Below are positions 12,350 through 23,606 of a DNA stretch of 64,000 bases, in pieces. Made by a program: the position numbers and the translations under genes. Each line of letters begins with the position of its first letter. The first letter of the stretch is position 1. Source of the stretch: Ursus arctos. Lineage: Eukaryota; Chordata; Mammalia; Carnivora; Ursidae. Location of the stretch: NCBI RefSeq assembly GCF_023065955.2, contig NW_026622786.1, forward strand, positions 45,928,938 through 45,992,937, given 5' to 3'. The notes below the pieces were generated by a model. The model had not been told where the DNA came from. It made no database searches and worked only from the letters and a program-made list of their open reading frames with translations.

Positions 12350-12682
12350 ATGAGAGAGAGAGAGAGAGACACTTTTAAGCAAGCTCTATGCCTGGCATGG
12401 AGCCTCATGCAGGACTCCATCTCACAACCCTGAAATCATGACCTGAGCTGAAATCAAGAATCAGATGCTTAACCAATTGAGCCACCCAGGTGCCCCTCGT
12501 TTTATGAATTTTTAATTTGTGAATGAAATTGTCAAGTTAACCAATCACCAACATCAATGTTTAAAAATGGAAAGTGGAATTGAAGGAACTAGATCATTTA
12601 AAATGGGAATATATAGAACACAAAACAGAAGAAAATGTAGATGCTACACTTCTCATTTCCACCACTGGTCATAAGGATAAGG

Positions 12683-14880
12683 CTTTTTTTTTTTTTTTTT
12701 TCTCTTTTTTTAAGCTTTACTGAAGTATGATTGAAAAATATAATTGTAGGATATTTAAAGTGTACATTGTGATGGTTTTATATATGTGTACCCATTGCAA
12801 AAGGATTCCCACCATCTAGTTAATTAACACATCCATCACCTCACTTTTATGTGTATGAGAATATTTAAGTTCTACTCACCAAATTTCAATTATATTGTTT
12901 TCAACACTAGTCACCATATTTTACATTGGATCTTCAGACCATATTCACCTTATAACAGACAGTTTGTACCCTTTTACCAATCTCTCCTTATTTCCCCCAC
13001 CCTTCAGCTCCTGACAATCAGTTTCCTACTCTGTTTCTATTACTTTGACTTTTAAGAAAAATCTTTGGACTCCACATGTAAGTGATACCATGTAGTATTT
13101 GTCTTTCTCTGTCTGACTTATTTCATTGAGCATAATGCCTTCATGTTCCATCCATGTTGTCACAAAAAGCAAGATTTATTTCTTTCTCATGGCTGAATGA
13201 TATTTCATGTGTATATACACCAATTTTCTTTGTTCATTCATAGTTGGTCACTTAGGTTGTTTCTGTATCATGGCTAGGCAAATAGTGCTCAGTCAACACA
13301 GGAGTGCAGATATCTATTTAATATCCTTTTTTTTTTTTTTTTAAGATTTTATTTATTTATTTGACAGAGAGAGAGAGACAGCCAGCGAGAGAGGGAACAC
13401 AAGCAGGGGGAGTGGGAGAGGAAGAAGCAGGCTCATAGCGGAGGAGCCTGATGTGGGACTCGATCCCAGAACGCCGGGATCACGCTCTGAGCCGAAGGCA
13501 GACGCTTAACCACTGTGCCACCCAGGCGCCCCCTAATATCCTTTTTAAAATTTCCTTTGGATATATATCCAGAAGTGGGATTGTTGGATCATATGGTAGG
13601 CCAGTAACCTTTTGAAGGTGTTTCCGTATTATTTTCCATAGTGGCTAAAACAATTTATATTTCCACCAGCAGTGCACCAGTGTTCCCTTTTCTCCACATT
13701 CTTGCCAACATTTGTTATCACCTATTTGATGAAAGCCATTCTGACAAGTGGAAGGTTGTATCTCATTGTGGTTTTGATTTGCATTTCCCTGCTGAGAAGT
13801 GATGTTTAGCACATTTTCATGTGCCTGTGACTATTTATATGCATTCTTTGGATAAGAAAATATCTATTTGATTTCTCTTTCCATTTTTTGAGTTATTTAT
13901 TTTTTGGCTATTGAGTTGTATTCTTTATATATTTTGGATATTAACCCCTTATCAGATATATGATTTGCAAATATTTTCTCTTATTCTATAGGTTACCTTT
14001 TCATTTGTTGATGATTTCCTTTGCAGTGAAGAGATATTGAGCTTGATATAGTCATACTTGTTGACTTTGTGCTTTTGTTGCCTCTGCTTTTGGTGTTCAG
14101 TACAAAAAATCATCCTTAAAAATGATATCAAGGAACTTACCTATTATTATGCTTTCAGGTCTTATGTTCAAGTCTTTAATCTGTTTTGAGTTTTGCATAT
14201 AGTAAAATATAGGGTCCAGTTTAATTCTTTTGTATGTAGCTGTTCAGTTTCCCCAACACCACTTATTGAAGAGAATATCCTTTCCCCATTGTATATTCTT
14301 GGCTCCAGTGTTTCCTTTGCCACAAATAAACTGACCACATATGCATGGGTTTATTTCTGGGTTCTGGTTCTGTTTCATTGATCTATATGTTTGTTTTTAT
14401 GCCAATACTATACAGTATTGATCACTATAGCTTTGTAATATAGTTTGAAATCATGAAGTGTGATACCCTCATCTTTGCTCATTATTTGCAAGATTGCTTT
14501 GCCTATTCAGAGTCTTTTTTGGTTCCATACACATTTTAGGATTGTTCTGTTGCTGTGAAAAGTGCTATTAGAATTGTAATAGGGATTGCACTGAATCTGT
14601 ATTGCTTCAGGTATTTGGACATTTTAACAGTATTCTTCAAATATGAGCATGGGATGCATTTTCATTTATTTATATCTTCAACTTCTTTCATCAATGTATT
14701 ATCGTTTTCAGTGTACAGATCTTTCATCATCTTAGATAAGTTTATTCCTAGGTATTTTATTCTTTTGACACAATTGCAAATGATTTTTTAAATTTCTCTT
14801 TCTGATAATTTGTGGTAGCAAATATAAATGCAACTGATATTTTTATATCATATCTCTTCATCTGTTTTAAAATAGATATA
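12683..14880 (-). mobile_element. Old L1 LINE
   Basis: Minus-strand L1 starting with a long T-run and an old-type 3' UTR ('gctttactgaagtatgattg'). The ORF2 C-terminal half follows, with many stops and no long frame. It is older in appearance than its neighbours. Interrupted by a SINE at 13332-13533. Confidence 0.9.
13332..13533 (-). mobile_element. CAN-SINE with TSD
   Basis: Full-length arctoid-type SINE on the minus strand, ending 'gccacccaggcgcccc'. A 13-bp TSD, taatatccttttt, lies at 13319-13331 and 13534-13546, inside an older L1. Confidence 0.96.
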
Positions 14881-15453
14881 GAAAATTTGCTTTTATTTCA
14901 TTGCAACATGGGGAGGGATTTTTTCCCCTTTTTTTGCAGCTTTTTAAAAATTTGAATTCCAGTATAATTAACACACAGTCTTATATCAGTGTCAGGTGTA
15001 CAATATAGTGATTCAACAATTTTATACATCACCCAGTGCTTATTACAACAAGTATACTCCTTAATTCCCACCATCTATTTTACCCGTTCTCTCACCCACT
15101 TCCCCTTGGTAACCATCAGTTTGTTCTCTATAGTTAAGACTTTCTCTCTCTTTTTTTTCCCTTTGTTCATTTGTTTTCATTCTTAAATTCCATATAAGCG
15201 AGATCATATGGTATTTGTCTTTCTCTGACTTATTTCAATTAACATTATACTCTAGTTCTGTCCATGTCATTGCAAATGTAAGATTTCATTCTTTTTATGG
15301 CTGAATAATATTCCATTGTGTGTGTGTATATACATACCACATCTTCTTTATCCATTCATCTATCAATGGACACTTGGGCTGCTTCCCTAATTTGGCTGTT
15401 GGAAATAATGCTGCATAAACACAGAGGTGCATATATCCTTTCAAATTAGTGTT

Positions 15454-15599
15454 GTTGTTGTTTTTTATAGAGTTGTCATACTTTATTTCTTTTTCCATTT
15501 AAATTCAATTAATTAACATATAGTGTAAGTTTCAGAGGTAGATTTCAGTGATTCATCAGTCTTTTATATTAGCTAGTGCTCATTACATCACATGCCCTA
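15454..15599 (-). mobile_element. Very short L1 3'-end insertion
   Basis: About 146 bp of carnivore L1 3' UTR ('tttaaattcaattaattaac' to 'cattacatcacatgccct') in minus orientation, embedded in another L1. A perfect 11-bp TSD, aaattagtgtt, is at 15443-15453 and 15600-15610. It is an extremely 5'-truncated but bona fide target-primed insertion. Confidence 0.88.
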
Positions 15600-17328
15600 A
15601 AATTAGTGTTTTTCTATTCTTTTGGGTAAATACCCAGTAGTGCCATTACTGGATCATAGGGTAGTTCTAATTTTAACTTTTTGAAGAACTTCCATACTGT
15701 TCTCCACATGCTCTACCAGTTTGCATTCCCACCAATAGTGCAAGTGGGTTCCTTTCTCTCCACATCCTCACCAACACTTGTTCTTTCTTGTGTTTTTGAT
15801 GTTAGCAATTCTGACAGCTGTGAGATGATATCTCATCATACTTTTGACATGCATTTCCCTGATGATGAGTGATGTTGAGCATCTTTTCATGTGTCTGTTG
15901 GTCTCTGGTTGTCTCCTTTGGAGAAATGTCTGTTCATGTCTTCTGTCCATTTTTTAATTGGACTATTTGTTTTTTGGGTGTTGAGTTGTGTATGTTCTTT
16001 ATATATTTTGGACACTAACCCTCTATTTGATATGTCACTTGCAAATATCTTCTCCCATTCAGTAGGTTGACTTTTAGTTTTGTTGATTGTTTCCTTCTCT
16101 GTGCAGGAGCTTTTTATTTTGATGAAGTCACAATAGTTTATTTTTGCTTTTGTTCCCTCACCTCAGCATGCACATCTAGAAAACTGTTGCTATACCTATT
16201 ATCAGAGACATTATTGCCTGTGCTCTCTTCTAAGAGTTTTATGGTTTCAGTTCTCACATTTAGGTCCTTAATCCATTTTGAGTTTGTTTTTGTGTATAAG
16301 AAAGTGGTTCAGTTTCATTCTTTTGCATGTAGCTGACCAGTTTCCCCAATACCATTAGTTGACAATACTGTCTTTTTCCCATCGGATATTCTTTTCTGCT
16401 TTGTTGAAGATTAATTGACTATAAAATTGTGGGTTTATTTCTAGGGTTTCTATTCCCTTCCATTGATCTTTGTGTCTCTTTTTGTGCCAGTACTATACTG
16501 TTTTGATCACTACAGCTTTGTAATATAACATGAAGTCTGGAATTGTGATTCCTTCAGCTCTGTTCTTCTTTTTCAAGATTGCTTTTGGTATCCAGGGTCT
16601 TTGGTGGTTGGGTACAAATTTCAGGGTTATTTGTTCTAGTTCTGTGAAAAAAAAGCTCTTGGTATTTTGATAGGGATTGCATTGAATGCATAGATTGCTT
16701 TGGGTAGTATAGACATTTTAACAGTATTTGTTCTTCCAATCCATGAGCATGGAATATCTTTTCATTTCTTTGTATCATCTTCAATTTCTTTTATCCATGT
16801 TTTATAGTTTTCAGAGTAGAGGTCTTTCACCTCTTTGGTTAAGTTTATCCCTAGGTATCTTATTATTTTTGGTACAATGGTAAATGGGATTTTTTTTTTT
16901 AAATTCTCTTTCTGCTGCTTCATTAATAATGCATAGAAATGCAACAGATTTCCATACATTGATTTTGAATCCTGTGACTTTACTAAATTCATTAATCACG
17001 TTAATAGTTTTTTGGTGGAGTCTTTGGGTTTTCTATATAGAGTATCATGTAATCTGTATATAGTAAAAGTTTTACTTCTTCCTTACCAATGTGGATGCCT
17101 TTTGTTTGTTTTTGTTGTCTGATTGCTGTGGCTAAGATTTCCAGAGAATGGAAATTCCAGAGAATTTGGAATTTCCAGAGAATTTGTTCATTCCAGAGAA
17201 TGAACATTCTTGTCTTATTCCTGATTTTAGGGGGAAAGCTCTGTTTTTCCCCCATTGAATATTATGTTGGCTGTGAGTTTTTCACATATGATTTTTATTA
17301 TGTTGTTCGCTCTGAACCTATTTCATTG

Positions 17329-17441
17329 AGGGGTGCCTGGCTGGGTCAGTTGGTGGAGCATGTGACTCTTGATCTTGAAGTTGTGGGTTCAAGGCCCATG
17401 TTGGGTATAGAGATTACTTAAAATCTTAAAAAAAATAAAAT
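17329..17441 (+). mobile_element. Short CAN-SINE form
   Basis: 'ggggtgcctggctgggtcag' head, B-box-like 'gtgggttcaaggccc', short body 'tatagagattacttaaaat' and A-rich tail. It lies in L1; 'aacctatttcattga' and 'aacctacttttttga' flank it as a diverged TSD. Confidence 0.9.
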
Positions 17442-17455
17442 AAACCTACTTTTTT

Positions 17456-18145
17456 GAGGGCTTTCCACAGGGGATGTACAGCCACCATGGAGAACAGGGC
17501 TGCTGGGACTGCTAAGCAAAAGCACACATAGTGGGAGGTACAGCTCTTTTTGTTTGTTTGTTTTTGTTTGTTTTAAGGATTTATTTACCCATTTGAGAGA
17601 GAGCAGAGGGAGGGGCAGAGGGAGAGGGAGAGAATCCTCAAGCAGACTCCCCACTGAGTGTGGAGCCTGATGTGGAGCTCAGTTCTAGGACCCCAAGATC
17701 ATGACCTCAGCCAAAATCAAGAGTTGGATGCCCAACCAACTGAACCACCCAGGTGTCCCATGGGAGGTACAGTTTTAACAAGGTGCCACATCTTCTACAG
17801 GATGTCAGGAGAGGCAGTGTTGGCAAGGTTTGCAAGGGTCTTCTAGGAGAGGACATCCACAGCACCTGGACTGAGCAGGTCTGGCTAGAGTCAGGGGCCG
17901 GGGCATGGTATAAGCAAGTTAGGTAATGAGTGCCTGCAGAGTGCTTGTTCCTGTAGGTGTCTGTGTGTTTATGTTATGATGAGGAGCTGGGAAGGAAAAT
18001 GGTACCTGCCAGTTCCTTTGTTCCTGGAGAAGTTCCTTAGTGAACTCTGAGATCAGTAACTTACTTCCTTCCATAAGCCCCAGGCTCCTTTCCAACTCCT
18101 GCTTCCAAGATATCTCTCTGCAGGCTATTTGCTATTCTGTCTTTT
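17456..18145. other. Unassigned GC-richer block inside a broken L1
   Basis: About 0.69 kb (0.47 kb without the SINE at 17544-17760) between the 3' part of a minus-strand L1 and its inverted middle part. Markedly less AT-rich than its surroundings, with no ORF of note. It may be L1 5' UTR-type sequence or a captured single-copy segment. I cannot name it. Confidence 0.4.
17544..17760 (-). mobile_element. CAN-SINE with TSD
   Basis: Older SINEC subtype with a (TTTG)n-type tail, GA-rich middle, and head ending 'gaaccacccaggtgtccca'. A perfect 12-bp TSD, tgggaggtacag, lies at 17532-17543 and 17761-17772. Confidence 0.94.
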
Positions 18146-18540
18146 AAATTTTAAGAGGAGGAGACATTTCCAAACTCATTTTATGATGTCAGCATTACCG
18201 TGATATGAAAACCAGACATGGACATACAAGAAAAGGAAATTATAGGCCAAAAATCCTCATGAATATAGATGCAAAAATCTTCAACAAAATATTAACAAAC
18301 CAAATTCAACTATATATTAAAAGAATCATACACCATGATCAAATGCTATTTATTCCAGGAATGTAGGGATGGTTCAGTATTCACAAATCAATTTGATGTG
18401 CCAGTTACAGAGTGAAGGATAAAAATCATAGAGTCATCTTGGTGTATGCAGAAAAAGAATTTTACAAAACTCAACATCTGTGCATGAAATCAAACTCTCA
18501 GCAAACTGTGTATAGAGGGAATGTACCTCTAATGTTGACC
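18146..18540 (+). mobile_element. Inverted L1 reverse-transcriptase segment
   Basis: Plus-strand L1 ORF2 covering the RT N-terminal part ('FPNSFY' region near 18168-18186) to the block matching 'IEGTYL' near 18510-18530. Neighbouring L1 pieces on both sides are minus-strand and cover the adjoining parts of ORF2. This therefore looks like the middle of one L1 turned around. Many stops. Confidence 0.85.
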
Positions 18541-18581
18541 TCATAAAATGAGTTTGGAAATGTCTCCTCCTCTTAAAATTT
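18146..18581. repeat. 41-bp perfect inverted repeat, 354-bp spacer
   Basis: The left arm 18146-18186 (starts aaattttaagaggaggagac) is the exact reverse complement of 18541-18581. Both arms are the same piece of L1 ORF2, found once in each orientation. Confidence 0.93.
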
Positions 18582-19487
18582 TTGGTAGTTTGAGAATAAT
18601 TAATATTAATTATTCTTTAAATGTCTGGTAGAATTCACCAGTGATACCATCTGCTCCTACATTTTGTTGTTGTTGAGAGGTTTTTAATTACTAATTCAGT
18701 TGCCTTACTAGCAATTTGTTCCTATATTCTATGTTTTCACAATACAGTCTTGGTATACTTCTAGGGAGTTATCCATTGCTTCTAGGTTGTTCAATTTGTT
18801 GGTGTATAATTGTTCATAGTGTTCTCTTAGATTCTTCATATTTCTGTGGTATCAGTTGTAGTGTCTCCTCTTTCATTTCTAATTTTGAGTCTTCTCTTTT
18901 TTCCTGTTAATCCAAACTAAAGTTTTATCTAATTTGTCTTTTCAAAAAAAAGGAAAAAATAAACAACTCTTAGTTTCATTGATCTTTTCTAGTGTATTTT
19001 TAGTCTTTATTTTATTTATTTCCACTCTGAGCTTTGTTATTTATTTCCTTCTACTAACTTTGGGCTTCATTTGTTCTTCTTTTCTATTCCTTGATGTACA
19101 AAGTCAAGTTTACCAGAACTCTTTTTTCCTTAATTTAGGTATTTATCATGGTAATCTCCTCTCTTAGAACACTTTCACTTTAACCCATAAGTTTGGTATG
19201 TTGTATTTCCATTTTCATATTTCTCAACTTTTTTATTTCTATACTGGTTTCTCCTTTGACCTATGGCCCCCCCGCCAGTGGCATCCACATATATTTTCCA
19301 GTTTTCTTGTTGTAATTGATTTCTACTTTCATACCATGTGGTTAGAAAAGGTGCTTAATATGATTTCAATCTTCAAATTTACTAAAATCTGTTTTGTGGC
19401 CTAATCTATGACGTATCCTGGAGAATTTTCCATGTGTCCTTAAGAAGAATGTGCATTTTGCTCCTGTTGGATGGTATATTTTCTAAG
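18541..19487 (-). mobile_element. L1 LINE, ORF2 RT N-terminus and linker
   Basis: Minus-strand L1 reading upstream from the 'FPNSFYE' region through the RT N-terminal linker into the end of the endonuclease region. It stops against a MaLR LTR at about 19488. Frames are heavily broken. It adjoins the inverted segment at 18146-18540. Confidence 0.87.
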
Positions 19488-19755
19488 TTTCTGGTGGAAC
19501 TTTTAAGAGGTAGCTAGATCATGAAGGTGGAAACTTTTTAAGAATAGACAAGAGAGAGATGATCTTTCTCTATGCAATGTGAGGATATAGCAAGAAGGAG
19601 GCTATATGCAAACCAGAAAGAAAATCTCACCAGAAACCATATTAGCTGGTACCTGGAACTTGACCTTCTCAGCCTCTAGAACTATGACAAATAAATGTTT
19701 ATTGTTTATATCTCCCAGTGTATGGTGTTTCATTGTAGCAGCTTGAACTAAGACA
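19488..19755 (+). mobile_element. MaLR LTR fragment (ERVL-MaLR)
   Basis: The 3' half of a MaLR LTR: 'gaggatatagcaagaagga', 'cagcctctagaactatgac', 'aataaatgtttattg', ending 'agcttgaactaagaca'. Its 5' part is missing or degraded. The family resembles the LTR at 53201-53522. Confidence 0.68.
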
Positions 19756-19859
19756 ACTTAGAAAAAAATGACAAATCCTTTGAATAAAAAAATGACTTAA
19801 AAAAAAACAACTTATAAAATGAATTTCAAAATTCGAATAGTAGTCTAGTTATTAAAGAT

Positions 19860-20700
19860 AATGAGTTTGTAACCTAAATTTTTAAACAAAAAATGTTATA
19901 AGAAAATTCTAGGTCCAAGTGAGTAAATTGGTATATTCCATCGATCTTACATAAATTATTTAGAAAACAGAAAGAAGAAATGGAGATACTACCCATATGA
20001 GTACAGGAAGCCTGAATTAGCATTATACCAAAACCAGAAAAAGACATTACAAAAAAATGTAAAATAAGTAGTAATATATCTCATAAACATCAATGCAAAA
20101 AATTCATAACCAAATGTTAGCAAATTAAATATAGCTATACACACATAAATATATGCTGTGTGTGTGTGTGTATACACGTGTATATGTGTGTATATATATA
20201 CACACACACACTACCATGACTGGGATTTAGCTCAATAATGCAATTGGTTTGATATTTGTTAACCATTCAATGTAATTTTACACACTCAAAAATCATATGA
20301 TAACCTCAGTAGATATAAAAAAAAGTATTTGTATTTGGCAAATTTCAACACCTATCATAACAAAAATTTTCATCTAACTAAAAATAAAAATTCCCTCATC
20401 CTGATAAAGGACGTCTATGAGAAATCTACAGCTACTATTTTATTCAATGGTGAAAGACTGAAGGCTTTTCCTCCAAGATTAGGAACACAGAAATAATATG
20501 TTTTCGTTGTATGTGATGTCCTTACTATTGCAGTAACTCTAGGTTAAAAAATACGTATCAGAAAGGAAGAAGTAAAACAGTCCTATTTGTAGACTACAGG
20601 AATATGTACATAGAAAATCCTACATATTCTACAAAATAATACTAAAACTAACAAATCTTTTAATATTACTGTATAAGGTCAATATGAAAATGGATTATGT
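19860..20700 (+). mobile_element. L1 LINE, RT fragment
   Basis: Plus-strand old L1 ORF2. It includes the 'attataccaaaaccagaaaa' block (RT N-terminal), the region matching 'GERLKAFPPRLGT' near 20445-20490, and a degraded active-site region near 20580-20600. A CA/TG microsatellite interrupts it at about 20155-20216. No intact frame. Confidence 0.8.
20155..20216. repeat. (TG)n/(TA)n/(CA)n microsatellite
   Basis: A TG run, a TA run and a CA run in series form an imperfect self-complementary tract of about 60 bp inside an L1. Confidence 0.85.
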
Positions 20701-20828
20701 ATGTATATATATTTAGCAATAAAAAATTGTAAAATGTTAAAATACAAAAACTTACAAAAACATAAAATAAGTTGAAATAACCATTTAAAAATTTGTGTAA
20801 GACTGTACATTAAAAAGCATTGCTAAGA

Positions 20829-21041
20829 GGGGTGCCTGGGTGGTATAGTCGGTTAAGCATCTGACTCTTGGTTTTGGGTCAGGTCGTGATCTCAGGGTTG
20901 TGAGATCAAGCTCCTTGTTGGGCTCTGCACTCAGCATGGAATCTGCTTGTGATTCTCTCTCCCTCTCCTTCTGCCCCTCATGCTCTTTCTCCCTCTTTCT
21001 CTAAGGTAAATAAAGAAATCTTTAAAAAAGAAAAAAAAAAA
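20829..21041 (+). mobile_element. CAN-SINE
   Basis: Plus-strand older SINEC: head 'ggggtgcctgggtggtatag', B-box-like 'gtgagatcaagctcc', CT-rich body, 'aaagaaatcttt' and A-rich tail. An imperfect TSD is formed by 'aaaaagcattgctaagag' and 'aaaaagcatcactgagaa'. Confidence 0.93.
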
Positions 21042-21244
21042 GCATCACTGAGAAAAAGACCTTAAAAAATTAATATGCAACCAATCTTGAAGTGTTAATT
21101 CTTTTTCTTTTGATGTTTTGTCAACTATGCTATGACTGCATTGTAACTGTAAAAATCTATAGACTGTAATATGCATCCTATTTCAGTAATGTTAGAAGAA
21201 AAAATGCACCTTAGAATCAATTTAATATTGCCACATCTAATGTT

Positions 21245-21425
21245 TTTTGAGCATTTATGAAGTACCAGAAATTATGAGTATTAACTATATCACATTTTCT
21301 CAATCTTCTTAAGATACTGTCCTTATCTGATTTTACATAATGAAATTGAGACCTGTGGTCATATAATTAGAAATGGCCAACTTGAACATAGGCAATCTAG
21401 CCAGAGCTAGAACTACAAACCACCA
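21245..21425 (-). mobile_element. MIR SINE
   Basis: Ancient MIR in reverse orientation: 'gagcatttatgaagtaccag' (3' end), then 'ttgagacctgtggtcatata', then the 'gccagagctagaactacaaa' block of the core. Strongly diverged. Confidence 0.6.
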
Positions 21426-23399
21426 TGTTATATTCCCTCATTCTAACAATATAGATTTTCAGGAAGAAGAAATTATTATTTCCATTATATTCCCAAGTTA
21501 TGGTTATAGATTTATAAAACATGGAAATTACTCAAAACTATATATAAATTACTCAAGAGGTCATAGTGTTCTCAAGCCTGAAGAAACACTGAGCTTGTGG
21601 GTTATTTGCATACCTTAAAACTTTGTATTCTTCTAGTTAGATATAGTTCTCCAAATCATAAAGAGATTGTTAGAAGGCTACACACATTTATACTTAGACT
21701 TGGAGTATGTATCATATTGATTGTAAAGTATAGCAATTCCTATTGAATTTATTTGTATGTAAATGGGAAATAAGTGCCAATAATAATAAACAGAAAACAC
21801 TGACAGGCAAAAATGAATCTTAAAAGCATATGATTCTTATTCAGAGAGCTTTCGTTGTTTATAATTTGAGCTGAGGAAACACATGTTATATTTTTAGTGC
21901 CCATTATAACCAAGTATTAACATCATCCAGCAAATACTGTGTGAAAATTCCTACTTCCTACAGCTATAACTACAGATAGGAATGGAGACAATATATTTTG
22001 AGGAAGCTTTTCAGCACAGATTGCAACAGCAGGAGTATTTTTGCTCATTGTCATTTTATGTAACAGGATATGATAATAATATCATAAATTATAAGAAATG
22101 GAAAATTATTTGCATTTTACCATAAAAATTTAATCCAAAGGAAACAAGCTGTTCTTTAATACATAGGAGAAGGCAATCTATTTATCATCAAAAGGTATTT
22201 ATCAAAATGAATTTGAATTAGTCTCATAAAATTGACAGTTTAAAATCTTGTAATTGAGACAATAATCTTCAGATGTTATTTTAAAAAGTGAAGCAATTTG
22301 GAATCTCTTGCATGGATTCTAAAAGAAAGAGGATATTTAGTATATCATTCACAAGAATGATTATCAAATATTACAAAAATGCATTCAGGTTACTATGTAA
22401 GTTTAGGTAAACATTGGGATTTGTGGAATATGGTAAAAACAATGCAAAAAATATCCTTAGTGAGAATGCAGCATAACAATGTTACTCCAACTACTCCACC
22501 ATTAATGCCCGCATATACTAGCAAGATCCAAAACATTTGGCAGCAGAAAGTATCAGCAGTCGAAGAAGTTATGGGTTTAATCCTGGAAGTTGGTGTTTCT
22601 GTCATTATTAGTGACAGCTTACTTACCATCTGATTGATTTTTAGACTGAACTCAATTTCTTTCACACTCAGAAGCTGTAGGTCTCTACTAATCTGCATTG
22701 CTGATTATCAGCCCCTTCAATTTCAGTAGGGCATTATTACTGCTTAACATTTATTACTCATTAAAAAATTTCTACCAGATCTGTGACACTTTTCCCTATT
22801 AAATAGTTATTGTGAAAATGCCACTGAGTTGGGTTGGGGCCGAGAGAGACTGAGCAGGAAGGTGCGAGAGAGAGAGAAACAAAAGAGAAGGAAGAAAGAA
22901 GGATTGGAAGGAAAGGATAAGAAAAATAATATGACTTCAGGTGGAGGAAGGTCTATTAATTCATTACAATAGAAAGATAAAAATTACTCTGTGTCCCATG
23001 TTGAGTTCATCAAGCAGATGTTTCCTCAATGATAACTTCCACTAATTTAACAGTTAATATGTATCAGACCCTCAACTATTATGAATCAGCCATTCTTTAT
23101 GTTAGGAGATTTGGACTTTATCTTACACATAAAGGAAAACTATTAAAAATAGTAGAACAGTCAGACGATGAGCTCAAATTTGTGATTTTAAGATCATTTT
23201 GCAATATCTACATTGGGTGGTTGGAAAGCAATGGTAACCTGGAGAGACCAGGAAAATTGCTGTCACTAATAATAAATACATATCAAAGAGGGAGATATGA
23301 TAAATAATAAAGATAGAGCTAGCAGAGGTTTAGTTATGCATTCTTCAAAGAACTGAAAAGAGGGCAAATAACTGAAGCAAAGTTGGAGAGTGAAAAATA
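21426..23399. other. Unassigned 2.0 kb with purine-rich tract
   Basis: No gene recognised. ORFs of 80-100 codons on both strands at about 22379-22698 overlap and show no domain. A GA-rich purine tract lies at about 22843-22930. The left part is AT-rich and unique-looking. Confidence 0.45.
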
Positions 23400-23606
23400 A
23401 AAGTAATGTCAGCAGGCCATCAGGGGAAATATAGACCACTGTAAAGACTTCGGTCTTGATTCTGACATGAATTATGATTGATAGTTTTGTCTAGAGGAGT
23501 GTCATGATCTGACACACATTTAAAGATTACTCTTGGTGATATGTGGATAAAAGATAGTAAGGTTAGGAACTGAAAAAAGAAAAGCCTGTTAGGAGGTTGT
23601 TGTCCT

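Larger units (their letters stand above)
9746..12505 (-). mobile_element. Old CAN-SINE split by an L1
   Basis: The SINE 3' part lies at about 9755-9796 (tail plus 'gggggaggggcagagagg') and its 5' part at about 12350-12496 (GA run, then head to 'cacccaggtgcccc'). The two halves are separated by a minus-strand L1. The pair is bounded by an exact 9-bp TSD, tcgttttat, at 9746-9754 and 12497-12505, which supports one original SINE insertion. Confidence 0.85.
14945..17455 (-). mobile_element. L1 LINE, 3' part (ORF2 C-terminus and RT)
   Basis: Minus-strand L1. The 3' UTR is at about 14945-15290, then the ORF2 C-terminal domain and RT up to the region just upstream of the active site (about 17330-17455). 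Interrupted by a short L1 tail at 15454-15599 and a short SINE at 17329-17441. The tract 15851-16840 is about 98% identical to 45091-46080, while the parts outside it are far less similar. The upstream part of this L1 appears to continue, rearranged, at 18146-19487. Confidence 0.92.

Noticed and set aside
18146..18581. Inverted repeat as a microRNA hairpin
   Set aside because: The 354-bp loop is far too long and the arms are L1 ORF2 sequence.
20155..20216. CA/TG/TA tract as a regulatory hairpin
   Set aside because: Ordinary compound microsatellite inside a decayed L1.
22379..22698. Overlapping ORFs of 84 and 101 codons on opposite strands
   Set aside because: Neither translation resembles a known protein, and overlapping antisense openness points to chance composition.
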